The notes beneath the pieces are model-generated. The model did not search any database. It was not told where the DNA came from and was given only the letters and a program-made list of their open reading frames with translations. From Gremmenia infestans (taxonomy: Eukaryota > Ascomycota > Leotiomycetes > Helotiales > Hamatocanthoscyphaceae): DNA of 64,000 bases. The stretch covers positions 1,008,749-1,072,748 of the forward strand of contig JAFEVB010000026.1 of the NCBI GenBank assembly GCA_032629725.1, in the 5' to 3' direction. Shown in pieces: positions 47,315 to 58,836 of the stretch (positions within the stretch are counted from its first letter, which is position 1; every line of letters begins with the position of its first letter). The position numbers and the translations under genes were made by a program.

Positions 47315-49472
47315 ATGACAGAAGTACAAATGTTATGTTCCATCTGCAAGGCTCTCCCACCACTCAATGATTTTAATGGTGTCCAAGAGCACCACACGAT
47401 CCGAACCCTGGAAGAATCTGTGAAAAAGGATTGTCCCCTCTGCAAAATCATTTGGAATACCCTATCAGGAGTAAATAGCTTTGAATCGATTCGAGGGAAA
47501 AAGAATGGTGAAGCAGCAAAGACTATCGTCGGCCTGGAATATGCGCCGTGTCACTCACCACGAGATATCTGCCAGTATATCTGGGTATCAGCGGATTATC
47601 TAGGTAATGGAGGCTCGAAAATGACACTTTTCGTAAGAGAAGGTGGGTAGCTTTCCAGCACCTCGATTAAACTTGCCTTTATTTTCTGTAATATCGAGCA
47701 ATATATTTTAGCTAACCAAACCTATATTTCTTGCAGATGAAGCGGCTCCGAATCTGATTGATGGAAGAGAAGTTGGACTAGATCCAGCAGGGGAGCGAGT
47801 ATTTAAAATGGTCCAAGATTCTTTACTGGACTGTTTATCGAACCACAAGAGCTGCTCAACTCTTGAATCTACGTTATTGCCATCGTTTGCTATTAATGTC
47901 GGCCCATTGGATGGCTCAAGGGAGCCTCTGCTTGTAGAAAATGACGGAACATTATTAGGATCGTACGTAACTCTCAGTTATTGCTGGGGTGGTCCGCAAA
48001 GACTACAGTTGGTGAGAAGCTCTAAAGAGGGTTTGAAAAAATGTATAGCCCTTGACAGGTAAGTCAAATCTGGGAGTGGTATCTCACATTCCCAATGTCT
48101 TATAATATGTTGTAAAGTATTTACTGCAATGATAATGTTTCAAGTCCAAACCTTTCCCTTTTCAAATAGCACTGACATGAAGATAATATCCAGTTTGCCA
48201 CAAACCTTGAAAGATGCTGTCATAATTACTCGAAGACTCGGCCAGCAATATCTGTGGGTAGATGCTCTTTGCATCTTACAGGATGATAACGAAGCGAAGC
48301 AAGAAGAGATCTCAAGGATGAGCCAAATATATAAAAATTCAGTCTTTACAATCCAGGCTGCATCCTCGAATGCGGTCGCTCAAGGGTTCCTCCACACTCG
48401 AAAGGCTCCTAGTATTCCCCCGTGTAAGCTGTTGTTCAGCAGAGACACCGAAGGACACGAGACTTACGTTTATGCGAGAGTGCCCAGCTATACCAAGGTA
48501 GTTGGTGATGCACCCACAAACAGCAGAGCGTGGGTTTTCCAGGAATCGGTCTTAGCATCACGCCTTCTAGTATATGCAAGCGACCAAGTCTATTTTGCTT
48601 GTAGACAAAGTGTGAAGAGGGAGGATGGAATGTGGGGTCCATCATACGGAGGTCCTACGATCAGTCCACGACATTACCGTAACCTACGACCAGACCTTTT
48701 CAACCAAGGTGGTCTGTCGGCTTCAGAAATGAGAGAAGAGACACTCGCAGCGTGGTACACAGGTATTTAGTTATTTTATACATATCGCTCTGTTACCGAC
48801 AGCCGGGATCGATTGCCAGCTGTCTCGGCGTTTGCAGCAGAAGCCTATATGGTGATTGGTGGCCGGTATCTCGCAGGAATATGGGAAGTCGATTTGATAA
48901 ATGGTCTTTTATGGAGGCGACATACATCACCACAGGCAAAAGCCTGGCAAAGAAGACCTCTGAATAAGCCCGAGGCCTACCGAGCGCCATCCTGGTCTTG
49001 GGCAGCCTGTGATGGCCCGATCATCTGCCAATCACAACGGGAGCGCGCGACAGTAAAGGAAAACTCGGCATACAATGCAAGAATCCTGGATGCTGCAAAC
49101 ACCCTTTTAGGATCTGATATGTTTGGCGAGGTACTAGACGCAAGTATTATTATCAAAGGATATCTAGGTCTCGCGGTTACAGGAACCAGAGATTGGCCAA
49201 GCAACACCTATAGCTCCATCATGCTCAAAACCACAGATGCGCAGCAGCCGCTATGTCGAGCGACTTTAGACATAGATCATCAACCAATCATGCTTATATG
49301 TCTGCTTCTGAACGGCCGTTCTGGAATATTGCTTAAGATTGCTCCTTCAAACGAAGAAACCCTCGATACATATACAAGGATTGGGCACTTTACATTTGGC
49401 GGTAATTTCAAGTTAGATGTATTTGAAGACTGGCGTACAAAGTGCGAGGTTAGAACGGTACGCCTTATCTAA
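47315..49472 (+). pseudogene. HET-domain protein, broken by an in-frame stop
   Basis: Exons 47315-47642, 47737-48058, 48170 onward. HET domain proteins drive heterokaryon incompatibility and programmed cell death. N-terminal CSICKALPP and CPLCKIIW are a Cys pair seen in many HET proteins. The three HET blocks are intact: SYVTLSYCWGG, LWVDALCILQDD with QIYKNSVFTIQAA, and SRAWVFQESVLASRLLVY. Codon 417 is TAG (48768-48770), but the same frame continues for 234 codons with YRSVTDSRDRLPAVSAFA and APSWSWAACDG, which are typical C-terminal family blocks, ending at 49472. A 57-nt intron (48756-48812) would also restore frame but would delete the DRLPA block, so I favour a nonsense mutation. A truncated 416-aa protein with a complete HET domain is still possible. 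Confidence 0.75.
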
Positions 49473-50065
49473 GTATCAAATGTAAGCTAAATCATGATAC
49501 ACCGTGTGCTCTGTAGGCACTATCCCATCAGAATCCCTACCCCTCTGGAAAAGAGAACAACAAAATGCATAATGAGAAATCAAAGCAGAAGAATTGTGAA
49601 GGTGAGGCCGAACAATGTTAAATTGACATCGGAAAGAATAGGATATCTCACATCGGAATATCGACATAAGTAATTTCCATTTCCATCTTTCAACCTAAGC
49701 TGCTACTGCTCTGATCTAATCTGAGCCCCAAGTCTTAAGCCCGCTGGTAGATTAGCTGGATTATGCTTAGAGGGATCCTCTTATAGCCCCTCGCGAATCG
49801 CTCATAGTTTTTTTAAAGTCTACTAGTCCAAGGGCCTCAGAATTAGGAAGAAGTTACGCCGAGCAGTCGGTTCAGAGACAGAGTCAACCACCAATTGGTT
49901 TGTTCGGTCTCCATACTGTGACTAGAAGACGCCTCTAGGCCGTGTTCGATAGTGGCGCCGGCCTTCTCCTGCTCGACTTGCCAGCAATGGAGTCTGCGGA
50001 TACCATTGATTGTGAAAAGACAAGAATCAGGTCCATGTCTAGGAAAGATTACGCCACTGTAAATA
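49473..50065. other. convergent intergenic region
   Basis: No supported gene. A minus-strand open stretch at 49843-50065 may be former coding sequence of the transcription factor gene beyond its present stop, but no domain shows. Confidence 0.45.
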
Positions 50066-51443
50066 TCAGCGCACTGTGGAGCGCTCCCCACGACCACTCC
50101 TAGCTCCACTGCACGTTATATAAGTCCTGACTCTTTCACCCACGTTGTTGGCTATGCCCTGCAATCTGTCATTCTCAGTCCGCAGAACGGCATAAAGATC
50201 TGGTGAGGAGTCTAGTGCCCCCAAAAGAACGAGTTTCAGTACTAGATGGAAGAAGCGCAAGAAAGACACCGAAATAGGCTCAGAACCAGGAGATCCCATC
50301 TCCTTCTGAATGAGCTTAAGATCAATGAGCCACGATTCTAAAGAGTCCAGCAGAGCTGCTTTCTCGGAAAGGAGTCGAAGAGCGATTTCTACCGATTCGA
50401 TTTGCGACACTTGGCCGAGGAATTCAAGCGTTGACGCAGCAATCCTTGTAAGCTCTGTCCGCATGTCGGGTGCAATCGTGCGAAGATGGCGAGGATCAAC
50501 AGGCTATTGATGAGGCGAATTCAAACACGCAGACGACGTCGTCCCGCTTACGTCGGCTGCTGCTGGAGGATCCGCAAATTTACAAGGTGCAGCAAACAGC
50601 TTAATGATGAAAACATCCAGGAGGGGTACTTGGTCGTGGTGTGCTGGCATTAATGTATTGGTGGCGACAAAACCTGGCCTCGCCCGGTACTCGTGCATGA
50701 TCCTGAGTCCTCGAATGATATGCTGGGCCATAGCAGCGTAGTTCTTCTACACTTGCTTAATGCTGATGAAGATCTGACAGCAAAGCAATGCCGACTTTAA
50801 CCCATTGGAGCCCGAAGATGACAAGTCAGATGCAAGACCCCCCAAAGCCATACTGTATTGCTGGATGCCATATTGATAGCTCGGGGTCTGCTGCACGATA
50901 GACGCTGGACCGTCCCCAGACATCTCGAGATCTCCCCGAAGAGCTCTAAGAGACAAGATTGCGTGACGTATAGGCGGGTCAGTCAAGCTAGCTTGAAGCA
51001 CTTGCCTGGCTTCTTCGTCACAGCCCAGCTTCACGTCGAACATGGTATTGGTTGAGAAGTAATGATCGAGAAGATAGATGTCCTGAGGGGCGATCTTAAT
51101 GAAGGTGGGCTGGCTGGGTCGTAAAGCAACGTCTGACTTGATGGCGCCAGCCCGAGCGCTGTTGGTGGGTTGAATGGTAAAAATTTTTAAGGGGGACTCG
51201 TAGCCGTCGCAAGTACGACTAGTGTTGACACATTTTTGGCAAAACGGCTTACTCTCGTCGCATTTGACCTTCCTAGTTCTATATTGCTGATTGAGCACAA
51301 TCCTGCTGCAGAGCTGACCTTGGGGTATAGACCGGTTGGTGATGGGATCTGTCCGCTCTGACTGACCTGCAGGTTATACAACCAGTTTTCACCTTGGTTC
51401 TACACCTATTGTTCTGTTTGCGTGCGACAAGGCTTCCGGCCAT
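50066..51443 (-). pseudogene. Zn2Cys6 transcription factor, broken by an in-frame stop
   Basis: Exons: complement join 50066-50503, 50552-51278, 51367-51443. The zinc cluster spans the first intron: GCITCR|TRKVKCDESKPFCQKC then VNTSRTC, spaced C2C6C6C2C6C, followed by DGYESP, as in many fungal binuclear cluster regulators. Codon 203 is TAG (50747-50749); the same frame continues with KNYAAMAQHIIRGLRIMHEYRARP, a typical middle-domain block, and then across a frame-consistent 48-nt intron to 50066. The pattern fits loss of one Gln codon (CAG to TAG). Without readthrough the product would be a 202-aa DNA-binding fragment. Divergent from the GST gene, which it may once have controlled (inference only). 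Confidence 0.8.
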
Positions 51444-51880
51444 GGTCGATATTCACGCTTGCCATGCAACGACCTTCACAAGAAATCCGAGCAGACGAAT
51501 CGAGTAATGCGGTTTGATTGATTCATCACCGGGACTATGAGGAAGGCGAGTTGAACTCGCTTTAAGTTTGGTAGTTTAGGAGCAGGCGTCGGTGGTAGCT
51601 CGATTGGGGAGCAAAAGCGAACCCACCAATCATACGGCTGCATTCCGAGTCCTAATTGCCTTGATAGAAGGAAGTGAAGGCATTCAGACTTTGTAGATAC
51701 CGCTACTTTGGCTCCTGCTCTCGGCGAGATGTCTTTGGCTTATACATGTATCGTATATATATACCGAGTCGTTGGCCCCATCTCTCTCGAAATGAGTACG
51801 AGTACCTGCTTATACAATAAATAATGTCGAGGCTCGCAAATACCCCCGGATTCTCGTCGAAACTACTACACAGCTCGAAA
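51444..51880. promoter_or_regulatory. divergent promoter between the Zn2Cys6 factor and GST genes
   Basis: 437 bp between outward-reading starts. ATATATATACCGAG at about 51755-51768 is a TATA-like element for the GST side. No gene seen. Confidence 0.45.
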
Positions 51881-52619
51881 ATGCCAGCCTTTACTCTGTA
51901 TGGCTCTCGCGGTTCGACTAACACCGATCGTGTCCACCTGAATCTTGCTGAAGGTGGCTTTACGGACTACGAACTCGTCCTTCTCAACCTTTAAAAAGGG
52001 GAGCAAAAGGTGGGTGGCCCGTTTCTCTTGGAAGACGATGCTCAACTATTTGTTCCCCAGCTAACGCCGCTGCACCCAGTCCAAAGAACACCAGAAACGT
52101 CACCCGTGGGGTAAAATACCTGTAATAACTTCCGCCGAGGGTTTCACTCTCTACGAGAGCCGCGCAATCTGCAAATACCTCGCAACCAAGTACTCTTTTC
52201 CACTTGTACCGCGCGACTCGGACGTCGAAGCCGCGGCGCTATTCGACCAGGCGCAGTGCGTAGAAACGCTCTACTTCGCAGAGCCAGCAGGTAGAATCGC
52301 ATTCGAGAAATTTGCCAAAAGATTCATGGGGCTGCCTGCCGACGACGCCGTTGTCTTAGATGCACTGCGATTGGTCGAGAAGTTTTTCGACGTTGCAGAA
52401 CGTCTTTTGCACCACAGATTCTACATGGCAGGGAATGACTTCACCCTCGTGGATATCTACTACATTCCGCTGATCCAAAGACTTTTCGCATGCGGGTACG
52501 GAGATGTCATCGTCAGGCGCGAAGCCGTGAGTGCTTGGTGGGATCGCTGCGTGAATCGGCCAGCCATGCAGAGGATGTTGGCCGCTGACAAGGAGACTGC
52601 GGTTGCTGCTGGTAGATAG
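51881..52619 (+). pseudogene. glutathione S-transferase, broken by an in-frame stop
   Basis: Exons 51881-52009 and 52080-52619 (222 codons plus stop). GST detoxifies electrophiles with glutathione. N-terminal thioredoxin-like half: FTLYGSRGSTNTDRVHLNL, then KRHPWGKIPVI and GFTLYESRAICKYL, the glutathione-site cis-Pro and Glu-Ser segments. C-terminal helical half: FYMAGNDFTLVDIYYIPL, with the conserved N-capping box. The gene is whole except that codon 38 (51992-51994) is TAA where the family has Gln (LNLQKGEQKSKEH); CAA to TAA is one C-to-T change. An in-frame ATG at 51824 gives a 19-residue longer start. Readthrough or restart after the stop would lose the first half of the glutathione site. 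Confidence 0.82.
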
Positions 52620-53179
52620 ATAAATAGTTGGGGACATAGGGGAAGAAAGATGCAAGGCGAAACAAGGATCGCCTTAATAGAGTAAAGAGTCTTAGGAAAA
52701 TGTAATATCCTTGCATGTGGATAATTTTGCATCCTGGGGATTAGTTCTAGTGGTGACAAGTTTTGGATCCCTGGCTGGGCGAAAGGGGGTCAAAACGGGC
52801 GAGCAGACCTAAGCAGCCTTGAGAAATAAGGCATATGGCATAAAGAAAGGCAAAATGTTATACACAAATACTTTTAGCACTACGCAGTATAACAGTGGAG
52901 AAAAATTGAGAATAATTGTGGAAATATGTATCATAGGGAGCAGTTTAATCGCTGTTTCTAAACAGGTATCCTGCTACTCGTCTAGGGTATTCTACCAACT
53001 AAGTTTCGGGTGGCATGATGCCAGGATTTGGTTTTCTTCCCTCCTCTATTCCGAGAATGTCTTCCATTATTCCAACGAATATTGTGGCTCTCCCTGCCGA
53101 CCGCGGCGGTTGTGTTTGTGGGCTCAATAGGTTTTGAGGGAGCATATGGCGGCCTGATTTAAAATTCAAACCTCTTCAA
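52620..53179. other. convergent intergenic region
   Basis: No gene; the short ORFs lack coding character. Confidence 0.55.
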
Positions 53180-54079
53180 TCAGACCTTGCTACCAATTAT
53201 GTCCATTGTTCCAACCTTACTAATCGTCTTTTCATCGCCGCTTAGATTTGCATCAACCCGAATGGTCAAGCTCTTGATCGCAGTAAACTTGGAGGTCTTA
53301 AGCTTCAGCTCGGCCTTGCCATCAACGTATTCGTCAGAGAAGACATTGAACGCTTGAGTATTTTCCGCCTTAGCCAAAGACTCCATATCGAGATCGTTTG
53401 ACTCGACTCCCTCGGGGGACTTTGTTACCCGGACTGGGACGTTTGTGCAAACTTGTATCCTAGAAGGAGCGTTGGAGAGGGAGTCTTTCGCGATGCTTAT
53501 GTGGAGGTGGCTGGCGCTGACGGTTTGAGTGAAGGGGAGGTGGATGAGGAGGCGTGCGCCTGATGCGGATGCCACGGCGTATCCTGCTGGAGGAGGGGAG
53601 GCGATATTCCGTGCGGAGCTGAGGTTGGAGTTATTGAGCAACTTGGCTGCGTCGATATCGATTAATGAGCGTAGACTGCCCGGACCAGCTGTAGAATCTG
53701 CCTTCTTCGACTTCGAACCGCTGGTCGACGAATCTCCCTGCCCAGTATTCTCCTTTGCCGCTGCCGCCGTATAATATCCAATCTTGGTCGTCAGTTGTTG
53801 AACATCCGCGCCCTTGACCTCATCCACTTTGCTGCCGTTCTTGAAGAATTGGAACGTTGGCATGGCCGTTATGCCACATGTCTGCGCAACATCTTTCGCC
53901 TTGTCGACATCAACTTTCGCAAAGATGATTAAGGGGGAGGATTCGTGGGGGGTTGCGAGTCTGTCGAATGCGGGGGAGATGACTTTGCAGGGACCGCACC
54001 ATGTGGCATAGAAGTCGATGATGAGGAGAGGGTTGGCTTTGAGTTTGTTAAACTGCGAGAGGGATTTGATTTCCTGCAT
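53180..54079 (-). CDS. thioredoxin-like protein with PITH domain (TXNL1 type)
   Basis: Single-exon gene, 299 aa. The N-terminal thioredoxin fold has the redox motif WCGPC (27-31) and the cis-Pro segment ITAMPTFQFFKNG. After a Ser/Gly linker (about 108-130) comes a PITH domain, a beta-sandwich (LRSLIDIDAAKLLNN, IQVCTNVPVRVT, SLTIRVDANL) that in TXNL1 binds the 26S proteasome. The expected role is a cytosolic oxidoreductase linked to the proteasome. Codons and frame look intact, in contrast to the three broken genes to its left. Confidence 0.93.
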   Translation of the reverse strand: MQEIKSLSQFNKLKANPLLIIDFYATWCGPCKVISPAFDRLATPHESSPLIIFAKVDVDKAKDVAQTCGITAMPTFQFFKNGSKVDEVKGADVQQLTTKIGYYTAAAAKENTGQGDSSTSGSKSKKADSTAGPGSLRSLIDIDAAKLLNNSNLSSARNIASPPPAGYAVASASGARLLIHLPFTQTVSASHLHISIAKDSLSNAPSRIQVCTNVPVRVTKSPEGVESNDLDMESLAKAENTQAFNVFSDEYVDGKAELKLKTSKFTAIKSLTIRVDANLSGDEKTISKVGTMDIIGSKV

Positions 54080-56199
54080 AATGTATTGACGAGGTTGTTG
54101 TTGTTGTTATTATTGTATGTATAGGTAGGTATTTATTGATGTTGTAGAAGAGTGTTAAGGTTGTTTGTTTATAAATCGATTCAATTGCCCCTCCACGTCT
54201 GGAAACTTCGGCCTAAGCTTACCTTATCAGCCCTGAACTTCAGCCACTAACCTCGCTTAATCTCTCGCTAATCGCGATTTAAGCCCCCTGAATGTGTCGA
54301 TTTACAGCCGCCATTTTCAAGATTCCGCTGCCATTCTTCCCACCTAGTAATACGCAAAGGGGCAAATGGGGCAAATAACGCCGCTATAATATAGTATTAT
54401 ATAGCGTAGTGTTTGTTGCACTGCAACCTGTTTTCAGGATTGATGTAGATGAATAAAGTCAAATTCGCTTCTGTAGTAAGACAGAGATAGTAGGCATAAG
54501 TAATACAAGGAAGTAACAATTCTACTTGATACAGTACAAAAAGTGCTTTTAACTTGAAGATTTCAGAAGCTACAAAACATCCTATCGCTGTCAAACCCCA
54601 CTCGGACTCTAGTCTTAATATATATGAGAACTGAAATACCCCTTTAATCAATCGATTTCTTCTCCTTCAAATCTTCCCAGACTCCGTCCATTTCCTCTGC
54701 ACATCACACCTAACATTAATGTTGTATAGCGTACTCCCGGCAACATTGGCGCAGTTGGCTTTCTTGACTGCGTCTGTATCCAAAGAACAGGTGCGAATTT
54801 GACCAGTATACCATGGATCGGTCGTATGGTCGAAGAGGGCAGATATGCCATCGTAGTCACCAGTGAAGCCGCCTCCTCTTCTTCTTCGTTGCTGCTCGCC
54901 AACTATCAAACGCCCGAGATAGAATTACCCCTTACAACAATTTGAAAACGGTCGAGGCAGGATGCTGAGAAGGTGGGAAGGGGATTCCCAATTAGGCGGA
55001 ATCGGGGCAGGGTGTAAAACATCAACATGAACACATAAATAAAGGTAAAAAAGGCCTCTTTTCTAAGAAGTTTGAGTTTTTTAGTTCTATAAAATTATAA
55101 TACTAATATATAACCTAAATAGTAAAATCTAGCTATAAAAGCTTTAAGTTAATACCTTTTTTATTTGATCTCCGTCTGCTAAACTTTCTAACCTTTGGTA
55201 CGTCCCTATAAAAATGTTATATATTATGATTTGCTAAGTTTGGTATATTGTTGGTATTGAAAGATCACGTGTAGACAATATCCTGGAGAGCTTATGTTTG
55301 TAAAGAGTCATTGTGCTAATGCCTTCTAAGACGACCTTTTCAAAAGAATTATAAAGGTGACTATTTGAAGACTACAAATAAAAAAGTTGAAATGCCTTCT
55401 CCTTTCCGTATGAGAACTCTTGGCAGTACTTTAATGCTATGGCAATGAAGTACTCTTATGTTGACTACGTCTGAACTGGAGGATGGGTCCCTCCTTTCCA
55501 ACAATAAAATAGTCTTTCATCCTGTATTCTCCAAGCCGTCCAACACCCAGATGCTCTGTCCCTGGTTGAATGCGAAGATCGTACAAGAACAAAACACGGG
55601 AAACACTCATGTAAATCTCGAGCATCAAATACGTACGTGCAGTAGCATCTTTCGAAAATACAGGAGTAGCCATTGTTTGCTTGGTTGTTTCCGGCAATGA
55701 GGTTTGCTTCCTGGTGAACGACAGTCAAGAAGTTCTTTAATGCCCCTCGATTGCCGCCATCGGATTCCCACCCACGTAAGTTGGGAACAAAAGGCGACCA
55801 GTCATTTACCGGAGATAGTAAAGCGCAAAAAGTAAACTAATCTAGCTTGACCTTTGGCACAATACTAGGTTGCCGGTTTATGGGTCGTGCCGCGATATTC
55901 TTAGCACCAGTCCATAGAATAATAAAATTTCCCAATATGGTCCGTTCACAGTCACGCAATTATCAGCTTGAACCAAATATGAAGAGTGGACCTGGACTTG
56001 TGGGACTCGTGTTGATGTTTTCCTTGGCCGAAAAGGGGGCATTGCTAGCGATCGCTGTCAGACGAGATCCCTGTCAAAGCGTACAAGTGCGATCCACGAT
56101 GGTACAATTATCCATCATGAGTGAGAGAGCTACGAACTGACTGTTCATTTCTATATATTGTTTTTGCAAAGTCCCGCCATAATTAAGAAGGTGATAACC
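54080..56199. other. 2.1-kb AT-rich region with a possible gene remnant
   Basis: Between about 55020 and 55400 the DNA is very AT-rich with runs of A and T. A minus-strand open stretch at 54667-54902 reads GISALFDHTTDPWYTG and DAVKKANCANVAGSTLYNIN. Its spaced Cys and balanced composition look like the tail of a small secreted protein, but no start or upstream exon was found. I regard it as a possible remnant. Nothing else is supported. Confidence 0.4.
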
Positions 56200-57842
56200 A
56201 TGCCTACAACCGAGGCAGATAAGACGACTTCTGCGGAGAGTGAAGCCGCATCCAATGGGTCAACATCGCAAGAAGTCATACTTTCAGTAGCAGACTCTCG
56301 ACCAAGAGGAATCTTCAGCAGATGGGGTCTGATATTACTTGCGTTCTCTGCCGCAGCCATTAGTCTACCGCTTACGAGCCTCAACTACCTGATGCAACCA
56401 GCACCCATCGATCCCCATGACTACGCTGCTCGTGCTAAAGATGTGCTCTCCAAGACACCCCTGATCGATGGGCACAATGATTTGCCACATCTCATACGAG
56501 TTGAATTATACGGCAAAATGTATGATGGGACCTTCAACTTCAATGATAAACTATTAGGACACACGGATGTTCAAAGAATGCGCAAAGGGCAGATGGGTGG
56601 CCAGTTCTGGAGTGTGTTTGTTGAGTGTCCGGCGGCTCATATTGACATTGATGATCCTACTGTGAGTATAACCTTTAGATGTAGTAAATTTTGATCGCTA
56701 AATTCACAAAGCATCTCGTGCGAGATACACTTGAACAGATCGATATCGCTAGACGCTTTATTCAGGAATACCCGTCAACGTTTGAATATTGCGATACGCC
56801 ATCCTGTGCACGTGCGGCGTTTAAATCTGGTCGAATTGCCAGTATGATTGGCATTGAAGGTGGTCACCAGGTGGGAAGTAAGTTTATTCTGCCACTTTCA
56901 ACCATGACTGATAGAGACTCATTATGTAGACTCGTTGGGAGCAATCAGACAAATGTACGATTTGGGCGCACGTTACATTACTACGACCCATAACTGCGAC
57001 AATGCTTTTGCGACAGCAGCTTCAACCGTAGCAGCTGGTGGAGAAGATCGAGGGCTGACGCCTTTTGGTCACGAGTATGTAGCTGAAATGAACCGGCTTG
57101 GGATGATGATTGACTTGTCTCACGTCTCCCACCAGACGATGAGGGACGTCCTCTCTATTACTCGAGCACCAGTAATCTTCTCGCATTCGGGAGCATATGT
57201 AAGTTCTGTCACCCGTTGATACTTCTCAGGGGCTGATGCAAGAACAGGAGGTTCAAAGGCATTTACGCCACGTACCTGATGATGTCTTGAGGACTATCAA
57301 GAAAAACGGAGGAATTGTCATGGCTGTCTTTGTCAACCGATTCTTGAATATGAAAAATCCAGATCAAGCCACCATCCATGATGTTGTTGATCATATCATG
57401 CATATTGTAAAAATCGCGGGCTGGGAGTGCATCGGTGTTGGATCCGACTTTTCTGGAACTCCAGCTGTGCCAATTGGATTGGAGGTAAGAAGACTGCTCC
57501 TGGAGATGCATACCAACTCCTAATACCACATAGGATGTCTCAAAATACCCCGACCTTGTTGCCTTGCTGGCTGAGCGCGGTGCGACAGATGAGCAATTGC
57601 GCGGATTTGCGGGAGAGAATCTGTTACGAGTATGGGGGAATATTGAAAAGAGAGGAAAGGAAATCCAACTTACGAGCAAGCCCAACGAGGCAGTATGGGA
57701 AGAGAGGATCAAGGGCTGGGCCACTGGATTCGCAAACTCGCCTTTCATGTTTCGGTCTACGAGGGAGAAGTCGAAGAATCTTAAACGAATAGCTCACAAC
57801 TTCAATGTCAACGACAGAGGAATACACGCGCCTGGGAACTAA
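56200..57842 (+). CDS. membrane dipeptidase (M19, renal dipeptidase family)
   Basis: Five exons: 56200-56661, 56712-56877, 56930-57198, 57248-57484, 57534-57842 (480 aa). Zinc peptidase cleaving dipeptides. The N-terminal 40 residues are hydrophilic, followed by a membrane anchor at about 46-65 (WGLILLAFSAAAISLPLTSL), so a type II orientation is likely, with the catalytic domain outside or in the lumen. Zinc ligands and partners: LIDGHNDLP (HxD), IGIEGGHQ (bridging Glu), LSHVSHQTM and SHSGAY; GVGSDFSG closes the barrel. Length and order match the family. The ATG at 56200 is the first in frame. A Dal5-family permease lies next in the same direction. Confidence 0.91.
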
Positions 57843-58836
57843 TTGAGTCTTGAAGTAATTAAGGGGAATATCCAGCAAATAAAATACTATTTTAGTAGAG
57901 AACGTAGCATAAACTAGTAAGCTTTGGCGGAGTTTTACGTACCTTATTATTATTATTCTTATGCTCTACAAGTCAAAGACTATGTATGGAACACATTATT
58001 TCCTTGGCGTTATACATCAATTATTTTCAAGCGCTAAGAACCGCCGTGTATTTCCAACTCCCACATAACATAACGATGGGCCGCACCCATGCGAGCGCCA
58101 TGGTACACTGGACTGGGCTGGGACTAAATTGGGCCACGCGGAGAGGAGAGACACTAGCGCTGGAAATAAAATTATCCCCGCTAAATCACCGACCCAAGAG
58201 GACTCTACTTAGCTCTAGCCTGCGGTAGGCTGCAGTAGCCTGCAGTAGTTTGACGCTACAAGCTCGGCTACACGAATTTACGTACCCGTGCCTTGAATAT
58301 AAGGTAAGTCTTATATCAAGGCCGTTTCCCCTTCTCGGAGGAGAATCTTTCTGCGATACTATGGTGAAGACACTGCTAATCTGCCCCCCCCATGTTTGAT
58401 ACTGCTACTTATTTCCACTCTCACTAGCCATATTTGGACCCTCCGCTCCCCCATTCTTCGTTCACACCCTGCATCATCATGACCTCGACTCACATGCTTG
58501 CGTCTTATTAAATTAATTAATACAATATTCATGTGCCTTGTTCGCATCAAGAGTGGGTTCTAGTGAGTCCCTGCTGTTAAGTTAGAGATGGCGACATTTC
58601 CGAGAGATAAAGCATCATCATCATCAGCTCTACTAGCAACTGTTTGCATAGATGTAGCTAAACCATGGCCAAGGCTGGCCGCTGTGGTATGGACGCGATA
58701 TGGTCATTTGCATATTCTACCATTTGTATATTCCTAAAATCCTATATATTCATCCCCTGGCTCTTTCCCTGCAGTGTATCTGTGTTTCTTGTCTCTTCGC
58801 TCCATTGTTCGGCTCACTTTAAAATCCGCCATTGCG
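57843..58836. other. 1-kb intergenic region
   Basis: No gene. GTAGGCTGCAGTAGCCTGCAGTAG-like short tandem units at about 58225-58250. ATCCTATATATTCATC at about 58740-58755 is a TATA-like element ahead of the permease gene. Confidence 0.5.

Noticed and set aside
47315..52619. Idea that TAG is read as sense in this organism
   Set aside because: Intact genes here use TAG as their normal stop (for example MIC60 and PhyH), and one of the internal stops is TAA, so codon reassignment does not fit.
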